From Streptomyces sp. NBC_01262 (GTDB lineage: Bacteria; Actinomycetota; Actinomycetes; Streptomycetales; Streptomycetaceae): 64,000 nt of DNA. Of this stretch, positions 26,196 through 35,119 are shown in pieces (the stretch's first letter is position 1; each line of letters begins with the position of its first letter). The stretch lies in assembly GCF_036226365.1 (NCBI RefSeq), contig NZ_CP108462.1, positions 4,010,501-4,074,500 of the forward strand, given 5' to 3'. The notes below the pieces were generated by a model, which was given only the letters and a program-made list of their open reading frames with translations, did not search any database and was not told the DNA's origin. The position numbers were made by a program, and so were the translations under genes.

Positions 26196-27305
26196 ATGCA
26201 CATCACGGACCTGACCTCGGGCACACTCACCGCTCTGCGGAAACGCCGGCCCTATCCGGCCGTCACCGTGGCCCTGCCGGCCCACCGCCGCCAGCCGCTG
26301 AACGCGGAGGACCCGGTACGGCTGCGCAACCTGATCAGTGAGGCCAAGCACCGCCTCGAAGCCGATCCGGCCGTGACCCGCGAGGCCCGCATCAAGGTCG
26401 GCGGGCACCTCGACCGCGCCGTCGCCGATGTGGATCTACGGCACACTCTGGACGGGCTGGCCATCTTCGCCTCGCACGACGAGCACCAGGTCTGGGACCT
26501 GCCGCGCACGGTCCCCGAGCGCGTCGTCCTGAGCGACACCTACGAGACCCGCAACCTGGTCGCCGCCCGCGAGCAGGCCCACCCCTACTGGGTGCTCACG
26601 GTGTCGCTGGACCGCACCGCCCTGTGGAGCGGCAGCGACGACACGGTGGAAGCCGCCGAGGACGGCGGATTCCCGCTCCAGCCCGACCGCACCCAGCCCG
26701 ACGCCGAGCGTCAGGAGCGGGTCGGCGACCGCTTCGACCCGCTGCGGGGCGAGGAGGCCCGGCGCTTCTTCCGCCAGGTCGACGCGGCCCTGCAGACTCT
26801 GCTCGCCGCTGACCCGCGGCCGTTCTACCTGGTCGGGCAGGCGCACGAGCTCAGCCTCCTGGAGGAGGTCGGCACGACGGCCAAGACCGCGGCCGGCCGC
26901 GTCACCACCGGCGGGCTGACCAACGGTCCGGCTCACGCCCTCGCCCAGGAGCTGCGCCCGATGCTCGCCGCGGAGGCACGCCACGACATCGACCGGGTCA
27001 CCCAGCGGATCGAGGACGCCCAGGGCCGCAGGGTCTTCGCCGCCGGCCTCGAAGAGGCCTGGCAGACCGTGCGGGAGGGCCGCATCGAGCTGCTCGCGGT
27101 CGAGGAGGGCTTCCAGGAGACCGTCTGCGTCACCGACAGCCACCTCATCCCGGCCGAGTCCGAGGGCTCCGTCGGGCTCGCCGCCCGCGAGGACATCGTC
27201 GACGAGATCATCGAGGCCACCCTGGACACCGGCGGCGAGGTGGCGTTCCTCCCCGACGGCACGCTGTCCGCGCACGATCACATCGCGGCGGTACTGCGCT
27301 TCTGA
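26196..27305 (+). CDS. baeRF-family (archaeo-eukaryotic release factor-like) protein
   Basis: 369 residues starting at an ATG with GGGAGG upstream. The order of segments, an N-terminal PYPAVTVALPAHRR, a middle GLAIFASHDEHQVWDLP and RPFYLVGQAHELSLLEE, then a C-terminal LAVEEGFQETVCVTDSH with a GGEVAFLPDGTL end, fits the bacterial archaeo-eukaryotic release factor family 3 (eRF1 domain 2/3-like). No GGQ peptide-release motif is seen. The molecular role of baeRF proteins is not established; a ribosome-linked or rescue function has been proposed from fold alone. It stands alone between a P60 hydrolase and the convergent quinone flavoprotein gene. Confidence 0.7.
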   Translation: MHITDLTSGTLTALRKRRPYPAVTVALPAHRRQPLNAEDPVRLRNLISEAKHRLEADPAVTREARIKVGGHLDRAVADVDLRHTLDGLAIFASHDEHQVWDLPRTVPERVVLSDTYETRNLVAAREQAHPYWVLTVSLDRTALWSGSDDTVEAAEDGGFPLQPDRTQPDAERQERVGDRFDPLRGEEARRFFRQVDAALQTLLAADPRPFYLVGQAHELSLLEEVGTTAKTAAGRVTTGGLTNGPAHALAQELRPMLAAEARHDIDRVTQRIEDAQGRRVFAAGLEEAWQTVREGRIELLAVEEGFQETVCVTDSHLIPAESEGSVGLAAREDIVDEIIEATLDTGGEVAFLPDGTLSAHDHIAAVLRF

Positions 27306-27346
27306 TCCGGGCGGCTTCTGATCCGCGCACTACGCCTTTCCGGGCG

Positions 27347-28633
27347 CTACGCCTTGGGGGCCACCTTCGACAGGCCGTTGATGACCCGGTCCATGGCGTC
27401 GCCGCCGGTCGGGTCGGTGAGGTTGGCCAGCAGCTTGAGGGTGAACTTCATGAGCATGGGGTGGGTCAGGCCCCGCTGGGTGGCGAGCTTCATGATCTTC
27501 GGGTTGCCGATCATCTTCACGAAGGCCCGGCCGAGCGTGTAGTAGCCGCCGTAGGTGTCCTTGAGGATGCGCGGGTAGGCCTGCAGGGCCAGTTCACGCT
27601 GGGCCGGGGTCTGGCGGGCGTGGGCCTGGACGATGACGTCGGCGGCGATCTGACCGGATTCCATCGCATAGGCGATGCCCTCGCCGTTGAAGGGGTTGAC
27701 GAGGCCGCCCGCGTCGCCGACCAGCAACAGGCCCTTGGTGTAGTGGGGCTGACGGTTGAAGGCCATCGGGAGGGCCGCTCCGCGAATGGGGCCGATCTGG
27801 TTGGCGTCGGTGTAGCCCCACTCGGCGGGCATCGAGGCGCACCAGGCCTTGAGCACCTCCCGCCAGTCCAGTTCCTTGAAGGCAGAGGACGAGTTGAGGA
27901 TGCCGAGGCCGACGTTCGACGTGCCGTCGCCCATGCCGAACACCCAGCCGTAGCCGGGAAGGAGGCGGTCCTCGGGGCCTCGCTTGTCCCACAGCTCCAG
28001 CCAGGACTCCAGGTAGTCGTCCTCATGACGGGGGGAGGTGAAGTAGGTGCGGACCGCGACACCCATCGGGCGGTCCTCACGGCGGTGCAGGCCCATGGCG
28101 AGCGACAGCCGGGTGGAGTTGCCGTCGGCGGCGACCACGAGGGGGGCGTGGAAGGTGACGGGGGTCTTCTCCTCGCCGAGCTTCGCCTCGACACCGGTGA
28201 TCCGGCCGGTGCGCTCGTCGCGGATGGGGGCGCCGACGTTGCAGCGCTCGTAGAGGCGGGCGCCGGCCTTCTCGGCCTGGCGGGCGAGCACTTCGTCGAA
28301 GTCCTCGCGCTTGCGGACCAGGCCGTAGTCCGGGAAGGAGGCCAGCTCGGGCCAGTCGAGCTGCAGGCGCACGCCACCGGCGATGATGCGCAGGCCCTTG
28401 TTGCGCAGCCAGCCCGCCTCTTCGGAGATGTCGATGCCCATGCCGACCAGTTGCTTGGTCGCGCGGGGGGTCAGTCCGTCACCGCAGACCTTCTCGCGGG
28501 GGAAGGAGGTCTTCTCCAGAAGCAGGACGTCCAGTCCCGCCTTCGCCAGGTAGTACGCCGTCGTCGAACCGGCAGGACCGGCCCCGACGACGATCACATC
28601 GGCGCTGCGTTCGGAAGCGACGGCTTCTGTCAC
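27347..28633 (-). CDS. Geranylgeranyl reductase-family flavoprotein (menaquinone reductase MenJ-like)
   Basis: 428-residue FAD enzyme: VIVVGAGPAGSTTAYYLAK at the N-terminus, the CGDGLTPRA motif near 50, and LLLVGDAGGLVNPFNGEGI for the second FAD contact. It belongs to the family that saturates isoprenoid double bonds; the mycobacterial relative MenJ reduces one isoprene unit of menaquinone. Its place 64 bp after menG and on the same strand supports a quinone side-chain role, as Streptomyces makes partly hydrogenated menaquinones. GTG start. Confidence 0.85.
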   Translation of the reverse strand: MTEAVASERSADVIVVGAGPAGSTTAYYLAKAGLDVLLLEKTSFPREKVCGDGLTPRATKQLVGMGIDISEEAGWLRNKGLRIIAGGVRLQLDWPELASFPDYGLVRKREDFDEVLARQAEKAGARLYERCNVGAPIRDERTGRITGVEAKLGEEKTPVTFHAPLVVAADGNSTRLSLAMGLHRREDRPMGVAVRTYFTSPRHEDDYLESWLELWDKRGPEDRLLPGYGWVFGMGDGTSNVGLGILNSSSAFKELDWREVLKAWCASMPAEWGYTDANQIGPIRGAALPMAFNRQPHYTKGLLLVGDAGGLVNPFNGEGIAYAMESGQIAADVIVQAHARQTPAQRELALQAYPRILKDTYGGYYTLGRAFVKMIGNPKIMKLATQRGLTHPMLMKFTLKLLANLTDPTGGDAMDRVINGLSKVAPKA

Positions 28634-28697
28634 GGTCGGGATCTCCCGTTTCGTAAGGGCGTAAAGGCATGAGGGCGAGCGGGCGTGAGGGGGCCGG

Positions 28698-29390
28698 CTA
28701 CGGCTTGGTGGCGCGGTGCAGGGCGACGATGCCGCCCGTCAGGTTGCGCCAGGCGACCTTGGACCAGCCTGCCTGCTGGAGCTTCGCGGCCAGGGCGGGC
28801 TGGTCGGGCCAGGCGCGGATGGACTCGGCGAGGTAGACATACGCGTCCGGGTTGCTGCTGACCGCGGTGGCGACCGGCGGCAGCGCGCGCATGAGGTATT
28901 CCGTGTAGACGGTCCGGAACGCCTTGACGGTGGGGTGGCTGAACTCGCAGATCACGACCCGGCCGCCGGGCTTGGTGACGCGGAACAGCTCGCGCAGCGC
29001 GGCGTCGGTGTCGTGGACGTTGCGCAGCGCGAAGGAGATCGTGACCGCGTCGAAGGCCGCGTCGGCGAAGGGCAGCCGGGTCGCGTCCCCGGCGGTCAGC
29101 GGGAGGAAGGGGTGACGCTTCTTGCCCTCGCGCAGCATCCCGAGGGAGAAGTCGCACGGCACGACGGTCGCTCCCGCCTCGGCGAAGGGCAGCGACGAGG
29201 TCCCGGTACCGGCGCCGAGGTCCAGCACCCGCTCCCCCGGGCGTACGTCCAGCGCCTGGGCCACCGCCTTGCGCCAGCGGCGGTCCTGGCCGAGCGACAG
29301 CACGTCATTGGTCAGGTCGTAGTTGGCCGCCACGTCGTCGAACATCGCGGCGACTTCGTGCGGCTGCTTGTCCAGGGATGCGCGGGTCAC
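28698..29390 (-). CDS. menG: Demethylmenaquinone methyltransferase
   Basis: UbiE/MenG-type SAM methyltransferase of 230 residues that adds the C-2 methyl group in the last step of menaquinone synthesis. Motif I is LDLGAGTGTSSLPFAEAG; the family PHEVAAMFDDVAANYDLTND opening and FALRNV segment are clear. I start at the GTG that begins TRASLDKQPHEV, the usual Streptomyces N-terminus; a longer frame adds 25 unlikely residues. It leads the transcript to the quinone flavoprotein. Confidence 0.93.
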   Translation of the reverse strand: MTRASLDKQPHEVAAMFDDVAANYDLTNDVLSLGQDRRWRKAVAQALDVRPGERVLDLGAGTGTSSLPFAEAGATVVPCDFSLGMLREGKKRHPFLPLTAGDATRLPFADAAFDAVTISFALRNVHDTDAALRELFRVTKPGGRVVICEFSHPTVKAFRTVYTEYLMRALPPVATAVSSNPDAYVYLAESIRAWPDQPALAAKLQQAGWSKVAWRNLTGGIVALHRATKP

Positions 29391-29517
29391 TCCGCCATTG
29401 TGCCGTGCGGCTTCGCCGGACCGGGCCGCAGGGTCGTGTCGCCTGTGAATGCTCACGCCAGGCACAGGGATACCTGATAATCCATACGACTGATCAGATC
29501 ATCTTCGGGGGAATCCC

Positions 29518-30369
29518 ATGAGCCGCAATCGCACCGCAGACCGCCGGCGCCGAAAGCGCACCACGGCCCTGCGGTTACTGGCCGCGCCGGCCCTCCTCGC
29601 GGCCGTGATCTGCGCTGCTGCGCTGGCCATGGGCCAGGAGGACGGGGCGCAGGTGGCGAAGCAGGCGGTGCCGACGCCATCGGTGTCCACCTCCCCGGCT
29701 GCGCCTACGGCGTCGCCCTCGGCGTCCCCTTCAGAGTCCGAGACCGACTCCGCGGTGTCCGTCGCGGCCACCGCGACCGCCCTCGCCATCCCCGTGCCGT
29801 CGACCGGGCCCGGCAGCTTCAGGACTGCCTCCGCAGGGGCTGTTCACGCGGCGACCGCCGGAAAGGGCACCGTCCTGCGGTACAAGGTCCAGGTCGAGAA
29901 GGGCATCGCCGTGGACGCGGACGAGGCCGCCGAGGAGGTCGTCGCGATCCTGGCCGACAAGCGCGGCTGGACCGCCAACGGCAAGAACGGGTTCAAGCTG
30001 GTGTCGTCCGGGAAGTCCGACTTCATCGTGAAGATCGCCACCCCGGGCACCGTGGACAAGCTCTGCGGGGCGGTCGGCCTCAAGACGTACGGCAAGGTCA
30101 ACTGCCGGGCCGGCGCCTCGGTCGTGGTCAACCTCAGGCGCTGGGTGGACGGCTCGCCGGAGTTCGACGGCACGATCGGCGACTACCACGCCCTGATCGT
30201 CAATCACGAGGTCGGCCACCGGCTCGGCCACGGGCATCTGACCTGTGCGGGCAAGGGCAAGCTCGCCCCCGTGATGATGCAGCAGATCAAGGGACTGAAG
30301 GGTTGCAAGGCCAACGCCTGGCCCTACGACGAGGACGGCGACTACATCAGCGGCCCCGCCGAGTCCTGA
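29518..30369 (+). CDS. Secreted DUF3152 protein with metalloprotease-like HEVGH motif
   Basis: 283 residues. An Arg-rich N-terminus and hydrophobic helix (LLAAPALLAAVICAAALAMG) make a signal or anchor, then a Ser/Thr/Pro/Ala-rich linker (~50-110) and a C-terminal DUF3152 domain. The domain contains NHEVGHRLGHGH, a zincin-like HExxH...H site, and four cysteines likely to form disulfides. Extracellular peptidase activity is plausible but unproven for the family. The ATG follows GGGGGAA. Divergent from menG. Confidence 0.85.
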   Translation: MSRNRTADRRRRKRTTALRLLAAPALLAAVICAAALAMGQEDGAQVAKQAVPTPSVSTSPAAPTASPSASPSESETDSAVSVAATATALAIPVPSTGPGSFRTASAGAVHAATAGKGTVLRYKVQVEKGIAVDADEAAEEVVAILADKRGWTANGKNGFKLVSSGKSDFIVKIATPGTVDKLCGAVGLKTYGKVNCRAGASVVVNLRRWVDGSPEFDGTIGDYHALIVNHEVGHRLGHGHLTCAGKGKLAPVMMQQIKGLKGCKANAWPYDEDGDYISGPAES

Positions 30370-30396
30370 GCCCCTGCCGTCCCCGCTGTCCCGCCA

Positions 30397-30846
30397 TCAG
30401 GCCCGGCGGTGCACCAGCCGCCCGGCCAGCACCGTCGCGACGCAACTCCCGGCGGCGTCGAAGACCGCCAGGTCCGCGCGGCCGGTCCGCACGAGGGCGG
30501 GAGGGCGGGGACCGCCCAGGATCGCGAGGCCGTTGCGGTGGGCGGCGGCGCGCAGTCCCGGGTCGGCGACGTTGGCGGCGGTCACCGCCGTCGCACCGAG
30601 CCGCAGCAGGGCGTGGATCCGCTCACGCGGGCTGGGCGCGTCCGGGACCGGGCCGTCGTGGACCAGGCCCGGGCCGAGGACACCGGGCCACTGCCGGAGG
30701 CGGGCCTGCGCATACGCCTCCCGCAGTTCGGCCAGCGGGCCGATCGCCACGATCCGGTCGCCGTCCACCGCGACGGCGGCATCGTGCAGCGGCGCCGCGT
30801 CGTCCGGGGTGAGCCGGACGACGGGCGCCGCGTGGAGGGTCAGCAT
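30397..30846 (-). CDS. Shortened amidohydrolase-like protein (imidazolonepropionase-like), partner of mqnC
   Basis: 149 residues. The first ~60 follow the beta-sandwich start of amidohydrolases (LTLHAAPVVRLTPDDAAPLHDAAVAVDGDRIVAIGPLAELR), and the end (GRADLAVFDAAG...VLAGRLVHRR) matches their closing beta-sandwich. The TIM-barrel between, with the HxH metal site, is missing: PGLVHDGPVP stands where PGLVNAHTHL is expected. It cannot be a normal deaminase or hydrolase. The ATG overlaps the mqnC stop (TGATG), so it is co-translated with mqnC. Amidohydrolases (MqnX) act in the futalosine route elsewhere, so this may be a remnant or a structural helper; that is inference. Confidence 0.75.
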   Translation of the reverse strand: MLTLHAAPVVRLTPDDAAPLHDAAVAVDGDRIVAIGPLAELREAYAQARLRQWPGVLGPGLVHDGPVPDAPSPRERIHALLRLGATAVTAANVADPGLRAAAHRNGLAILGGPRPPALVRTGRADLAVFDAAGSCVATVLAGRLVHRRA

Positions 30847-32045
30847 CAGTTCGCGTCGATGAGCTTCAGCTCGGGGTGGGCCGTGCCGCCCTCGATCGCG
30901 GTCGAGGACAGGTGGGAGACGACGTGGTCGTTGACCGGGTCGTTCGCGGGGTCCTCGTGGATGACCAGGTGCTCGTAGGTCGTGGCGCGCTGGGCGGGGA
31001 CACGGCCGGCGGAGCGGATGAGGTGGATCAGCTCCATGCGGTTGGAGCGGTGCTTGGCGCCCGCGGAGGAGACGACGTTCTCCTCCAGCATCACGGACCC
31101 GAGGTCGTCGGCGCCGTAGTGCAGGGAGAGCTGGCCGACCTCCTTGCCGGTGGTGAGCCAGGAGCCCTGGATGTGGGCGACGTTGTCGAAGAAGAGCCGG
31201 GCGATGGCGATGATGCGCAGGTACTCGAAAAGGGTGGCCTGCGTCTGACCCTTCAGGTGGTTGTTCTCGGGCTGGTAGGTGTACGGGATGAAGGCGCGGA
31301 AGCCGCCGGTGCGGTCCTGGACGTCGCGGATCATGCGCAGGTGCTCGATGCGCTCGGCGTTGGTCTCGCCGGTGCCCATGAGCATGGTGGAGGTGGATTC
31401 GACGCCCAGCCCGTGGGCGGTCTCCATGATCTCCAGCCAGCGCTCGCCGCTCTCCTTCAGCGGGGCGATCGCCTTGCGGGGGCGCGCCGGGAGCAGTTCG
31501 GCGCCGGCGCCCGCGAAGGAGTCCAGGCCCGCGGCGTGGATGCGGGAGATGGCCTCCTCGACCGACACACCGGAGATGCGGGCCATGTGCTCGACCTCGG
31601 ACGCGCCGAGGGAGTGGATGACCAGCTGCGGGAAAGCCTGCTTGATGGCCGAGAAGTGCTTCTCGTAGTAGTCGACGCCGAAGTCCGGGTGGTGGCCGCC
31701 CTGGAACATGATCTGGGTGCCGCCGAGTTCGACGGTCTCGGCGCAGCGGCGCAGGATGTCGTCCAGGTCGCGGGTCCAGCCCTTGGCGGTGTCCTTGGGG
31801 GCCGCGTAGAAGGCGCAGAACTTGCACGCCGTGACGCACACGTTGGTGTAGTTGATGTTCCGCTCGATGATGTACGTCGCGATGTGCTCGGTACCGGCGT
31901 AGCGGCGGCGGCGTACGGTGTCGGCGGCCGAGCCGAGGGCGTGCAGGGGGGCGGACCGGTAGAGGTCGAGTGCCTCCTCCGGGGTGATGCGGCCGCCGTC
32001 GGCGGCGCGGTCGAGAACGGACTGAAGATCGGCGATCTCGGGCAC
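30846..32045 (-). CDS. mqnC: Cyclic dehypoxanthinylfutalosine synthase (radical SAM)
   Basis: 399 residues. Radical SAM cluster ligands Cys70, Cys74 and Cys77 lie in CVTACKFCAFY, and MFQGGHHPDFGVDYYE is the MqnC signature. It cyclises dehypoxanthinyl futalosine in the futalosine pathway of menaquinone synthesis, in the cytoplasm. GTG start with GGAAGGGAT upstream. The downstream amidohydrolase-like gene overlaps it. Confidence 0.96.
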   Translation of the reverse strand: MPEIADLQSVLDRAADGGRITPEEALDLYRSAPLHALGSAADTVRRRRYAGTEHIATYIIERNINYTNVCVTACKFCAFYAAPKDTAKGWTRDLDDILRRCAETVELGGTQIMFQGGHHPDFGVDYYEKHFSAIKQAFPQLVIHSLGASEVEHMARISGVSVEEAISRIHAAGLDSFAGAGAELLPARPRKAIAPLKESGERWLEIMETAHGLGVESTSTMLMGTGETNAERIEHLRMIRDVQDRTGGFRAFIPYTYQPENNHLKGQTQATLFEYLRIIAIARLFFDNVAHIQGSWLTTGKEVGQLSLHYGADDLGSVMLEENVVSSAGAKHRSNRMELIHLIRSAGRVPAQRATTYEHLVIHEDPANDPVNDHVVSHLSSTAIEGGTAHPELKLIDAN

Positions 32046-32096
32046 CGGGCATCCCTTCCGGGGGTCTGACGGACCTGCTCAGCCTACGCCAGGGGG

Positions 32097-33668
32097 TCAG
32101 CCGCCCGACTTGGTGAGGTCTCCTTCGGGCTGGCCGGCCAGCGTGTCGCCGGATTTGTAGTGCACGGTCCCGTCCGATCCGAGGGTGAGGCGCTCGTTGT
32201 TGGAGCCGTCGGAGCAGATTCCCGGGTGCGGATTGGTGTTGCCGCTGGTGTCCAGGACGATCTCGGTGGCGGTGGCCCGGGTGAGTTTCCAGTTGCCGCT
32301 GCAGTCGTAGGTCGAGCCCAGAAAGTCCAGGACGCTGTGGTCGCGCCCGACGACCGTACCCACCGGGCCCGCCTTGAGGGTGAGGTCCATGGTGCTGGGG
32401 GCGCCGTGGATCGTGACGGTGTCGCCCTTCCAGCGGCCGACGAAGGCCGCGGGCAGAGCCCCCAGCGTGGCGGCGGGGGAAGGGGACGCGGATGCGGAGG
32501 CCGACGCGGATGCGGTCGCGGTTGCCTGGACCGACGCCGAACGCGTCGCCGTGGCCGTCGACTTGCTGTCGTCCCCGGTGCCGCCTCCGCCGTGCGGCAG
32601 CAGCCACACGAGGAGCCCGGCGGCCAGGGCCACCGCCACGACCGCCGCCGCCCCCGCCACGACCGTGTTCCGCCGGGAGGCACCGGGCTGCTGCGGCAGG
32701 GTCGGCATCGGTACGTAGTCCGACGGCGGCGGCCCGAAACCGGCCGGGGCGGCGTCGTGATGGGGCCCGGTCGTCTCCAGGTCGAGCAGCTCGACGGCGC
32801 GGGCCGCGAGCTGACCGGTCAGCGCGGCGGGCAGCCAGCCCTCCCGGACGAGGGCCGCGGCGCCGCCCGGGGCGAGCCGGCGGGCGATCTCGGCGGGGGT
32901 CGGCCGCGCCGACGGGTCCTTGGCCAGGCAGGCTTCGGCCATCTCGCGCAGTCCGTCCGGCATGCCGTCCAGCTCGGGGTCCTCGTGGGCGACCTTGTAC
33001 AGGAGCACTGCCACGCTGTCGCCCCGGAAGGGACCGCGCCCGGTGGCGGCGTACGCCAGTACGGCGCCCAGCGCGAAGACGTCGGACGGCGGGCCGATCG
33101 GCCGGGCTAGGACCTGCTCGGGCGACATGTAGCCGGGCGAGCCGACCACGACTCCGGTGCCGGTGGCGCTCGCGGCGGTGGCGTCCATGGCGCGGGCGAT
33201 GCCGAAGTCGATGAGCCGGGGCCCGTCCAGGGCGAGCAGCACATTCGCCGGCTTGAGGTCGCGGTGGACCAGGCCGAGGCCGTGCACATGGGCCAGCGTC
33301 TCGGCCAGCCCGGCGCCCAGCGCCCGTACGCCGGTCTCCGGCAGCGGTCCGAACTCGGCGACGGCCTCGGACAGCGGTGGTCCGGCGACGTAGCCCGTGG
33401 CGATCCACGGGACGGGGGACTCGGTGTCGGCGTCGAGCACGGGCGCGCTCCACGCCCCGCCGACCCTTCGGGCGGCGTCGGCCTCGCGCCGGAATCGCGT
33501 ACGGAATTCGGGGTCGTCGGCCAGCTCGGAGCGCACCACCTTCACCGCGACCGTCCGCCCGCCCTGGCTGCGGCCGAGGTAGACCCGGCCCATCCCGCCG
33601 GCGCCGAGCCGCCCGAGCAGGCGGTAGGAGCCGATCATTCGTGGGTCGTTCGCTTCCAACGGCTGCAT
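32097..33668 (-). CDS. Transmembrane Ser/Thr protein kinase with secreted C-terminal domain
   Basis: 523 residues. A Hanks-type kinase domain (about 10-270) has the GAGGMGRVYLG glycine loop, AVKVV lysine, HRDLKPANVLL catalytic loop and LIDFGIARAMD. A single membrane helix (~TVVAGAAAVVAVALAAGLLV) follows, then a Ser/Ala/Thr-rich linker and an extracellular beta-rich domain of ~120 residues with one cysteine pair, not PASTA repeats. The start at 33668 has GAGAGG seven bases upstream; an ATG 30 bp earlier is less likely. It sits between mqnA and mqnC on the same strand; signal and substrates are unknown. Confidence 0.92.
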   Translation of the reverse strand: MQPLEANDPRMIGSYRLLGRLGAGGMGRVYLGRSQGGRTVAVKVVRSELADDPEFRTRFRREADAARRVGGAWSAPVLDADTESPVPWIATGYVAGPPLSEAVAEFGPLPETGVRALGAGLAETLAHVHGLGLVHRDLKPANVLLALDGPRLIDFGIARAMDATAASATGTGVVVGSPGYMSPEQVLARPIGPPSDVFALGAVLAYAATGRGPFRGDSVAVLLYKVAHEDPELDGMPDGLREMAEACLAKDPSARPTPAEIARRLAPGGAAALVREGWLPAALTGQLAARAVELLDLETTGPHHDAAPAGFGPPPSDYVPMPTLPQQPGASRRNTVVAGAAAVVAVALAAGLLVWLLPHGGGGTGDDSKSTATATRSASVQATATASASASASASPSPAATLGALPAAFVGRWKGDTVTIHGAPSTMDLTLKAGPVGTVVGRDHSVLDFLGSTYDCSGNWKLTRATATEIVLDTSGNTNPHPGICSDGSNNERLTLGSDGTVHYKSGDTLAGQPEGDLTKSGG

Positions 33669-33751
33669 GGTGGCGCCTCTCCCCGGCAGAGACTGCATGA
33701 AGTGACTGCGTACTACGTAAGAGGACTACATGGAGAGGGACTCCATGGGGG

Positions 33752-34603
33752 TCACAGCAGTTCTACTCGTGCCTGCGGCGGGAAGCCGACGCGACGGGCG
33801 AATTCGGCGATGCCGGTGAGCTGCTCGGCGCCGAGGGAGAAGTCCAGGGTGGTGAAGTAGCGCTGGAGGGTGTCGGAGTCGAAGGCCTCCCAGCGGGCGG
33901 CCTGTTCGGCGACCTTGGCGACCTCCTCCAGGGAGAGGTCGCGGGAGGCGAGGAAGGCCTCGTGGACCTGGCGTACGGTCTCGGGCTCGCGGGCGAGGAA
34001 GTCGCGGCGGACGGCCCAGACGGCGAAGACGAAGGGCAGGCCGGTCCACTCCTTCCACATCAGGCCGAGGTCGTGGACCTCCAGGCCGAGGCGGGGGCCG
34101 TCGTGGAGGTAGGCGCGCAGCGCGGCGTCGCCGATGAGGACGCCTGCCTGGGCCTCCTGCATCATCAGGGCGAGGTCGGGCGCGGAGGTGTAGTAGCGCG
34201 GGGCCACGTCATGGCGGTCGGCGAGCAGCAGCTCGGCCAGCCGGACCGACGTACGGCTGGTGGAGCCCAGCGCGACCCGGGCGCCGTCCAGCTGCTCCAG
34301 GGGGACCTGGCTCACGATGACGCAGGACATGACAGGACCGTCGCAGCCGACGGCGATGTCGGGGAGGGCGACGAGCTCGTCGGAGTGCTTGAGGTATTCC
34401 ATGAGGGTGACCGGGCCGATGTCCAGGTCACCGCGGATGAGCTGGGCGCTGAGCTTCTCCGGAGTGTCCTTGGTCAACTCCAGGTCCAGCAGGGCACCCG
34501 TCCGGGCGAGTCCCCAATAGAGGGGTACGCAGTTCAGGAACTGGATGTGCCCGACCCGGGGGCGGGTGGGTCGGCCGGCGGTGTCGGACGCAGATTTATC
34601 CAC
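33752..34603 (-). CDS. mqnA: Chorismate dehydratase
   Basis: 283-residue MqnA, a periplasmic-binding-protein-like fold that converts chorismate to 3-enolpyruvylbenzoate at the entrance of the futalosine pathway. Signatures: VGHIQFLNCVPLYWGL at the N-terminus, the GPVTLMEYL loop, VALGSTSRTSVRLAELLL and the IGDAALRA segment. GTG start; the cold-shock gene lies divergently 288 bp away. Confidence 0.95.
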   Translation of the reverse strand: MDKSASDTAGRPTRPRVGHIQFLNCVPLYWGLARTGALLDLELTKDTPEKLSAQLIRGDLDIGPVTLMEYLKHSDELVALPDIAVGCDGPVMSCVIVSQVPLEQLDGARVALGSTSRTSVRLAELLLADRHDVAPRYYTSAPDLALMMQEAQAGVLIGDAALRAYLHDGPRLGLEVHDLGLMWKEWTGLPFVFAVWAVRRDFLAREPETVRQVHEAFLASRDLSLEEVAKVAEQAARWEAFDSDTLQRYFTTLDFSLGAEQLTGIAEFARRVGFPPQARVELL

Positions 34604-34793
34604 ATCAGGAGGCTAGTGCGGCGGCTCGCCGATCTTACGGCGGGGGGTTCGCGACACCGGCTGTCAACCCGTGCGACGGATGATCGTTACCGGTCCGCGA
34701 CCCTCCCAGAAATCGGATCTTGTTGGTCTTCCCCGCCGCCGATCCTGCGTGCTACCGTCGTCGCAAGTTGCAGTTCGGTTTCCCTTGCAGTAC

Positions 34794-34826
34794 AGAGCCT
34801 GCGGAGCATGTGACCCGCAGGCTTTT
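34794..34826 (+). promoter_or_regulatory. Hairpin with T-tract in the cold-shock gene leader
   Basis: GCCTGCGG (34797-34804) pairs with CCGCAGGC (34815-34822) around a 10-base loop; flanking A-T and G-T pairs extend it to 11 bp and it is followed by TTTT. It looks like an intrinsic terminator but lies about 65 bp before the csp start codon, probably inside a leader of more than 100 bases (a TACCGT -10 candidate is at 34753). Attenuation or a temperature-dependent leader fold is possible. Confidence 0.55.
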
Positions 34827-34891
34827 GTAGTTTTCAGACTTCGCAGTAGCAGGTTCTGGAGCAGGGCAACCCTTTGGCCCAAGGAGGGCTT

Positions 34892-35095
34892 ATGGCTACC
34901 GGAACCGTCAAGTGGTTCAACGCTGAAAAGGGCTTCGGCTTCATCGCCCAGGACGGCGGCGGCCCGGATGTCTTCGTCCACTACTCCGCGATCAACGCCT
35001 CTGGTTTCCGCTCCCTTGAGGAGAACCAGCAGGTGAACTTCGACGTCACCCAGGGTCCGAAGGGCCCGCAGGCGGAGAACGTGACCCCGGTCTGA
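34892..35095 (+). CDS. Cold-shock domain protein
   Basis: A 67-residue single-strand nucleic acid-binding CSD protein with RNP1 KGFGFI (13-18) and RNP2 VFVHY (27-31). The ATG has AAGGAGGG at good spacing. The protein acts as an RNA chaperone. It has its own long leader with a hairpin and ends at a strong terminator, so it is a monocistronic, probably highly expressed gene. Confidence 0.97.
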   Translation: MATGTVKWFNAEKGFGFIAQDGGGPDVFVHYSAINASGFRSLEENQQVNFDVTQGPKGPQAENVTPV

Positions 35096-35119
35096 TCGCG
35101 GTCTGGGAGTAACACCCAA

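Noticed and set aside
30397..33453. A 1018-codon minus-strand open frame
   Set aside because: It runs out of frame through the kinase and mqnC genes with an Arg/Pro/His-rich sequence typical of high-GC shadow frames. Only the last 149 codons are a real protein.
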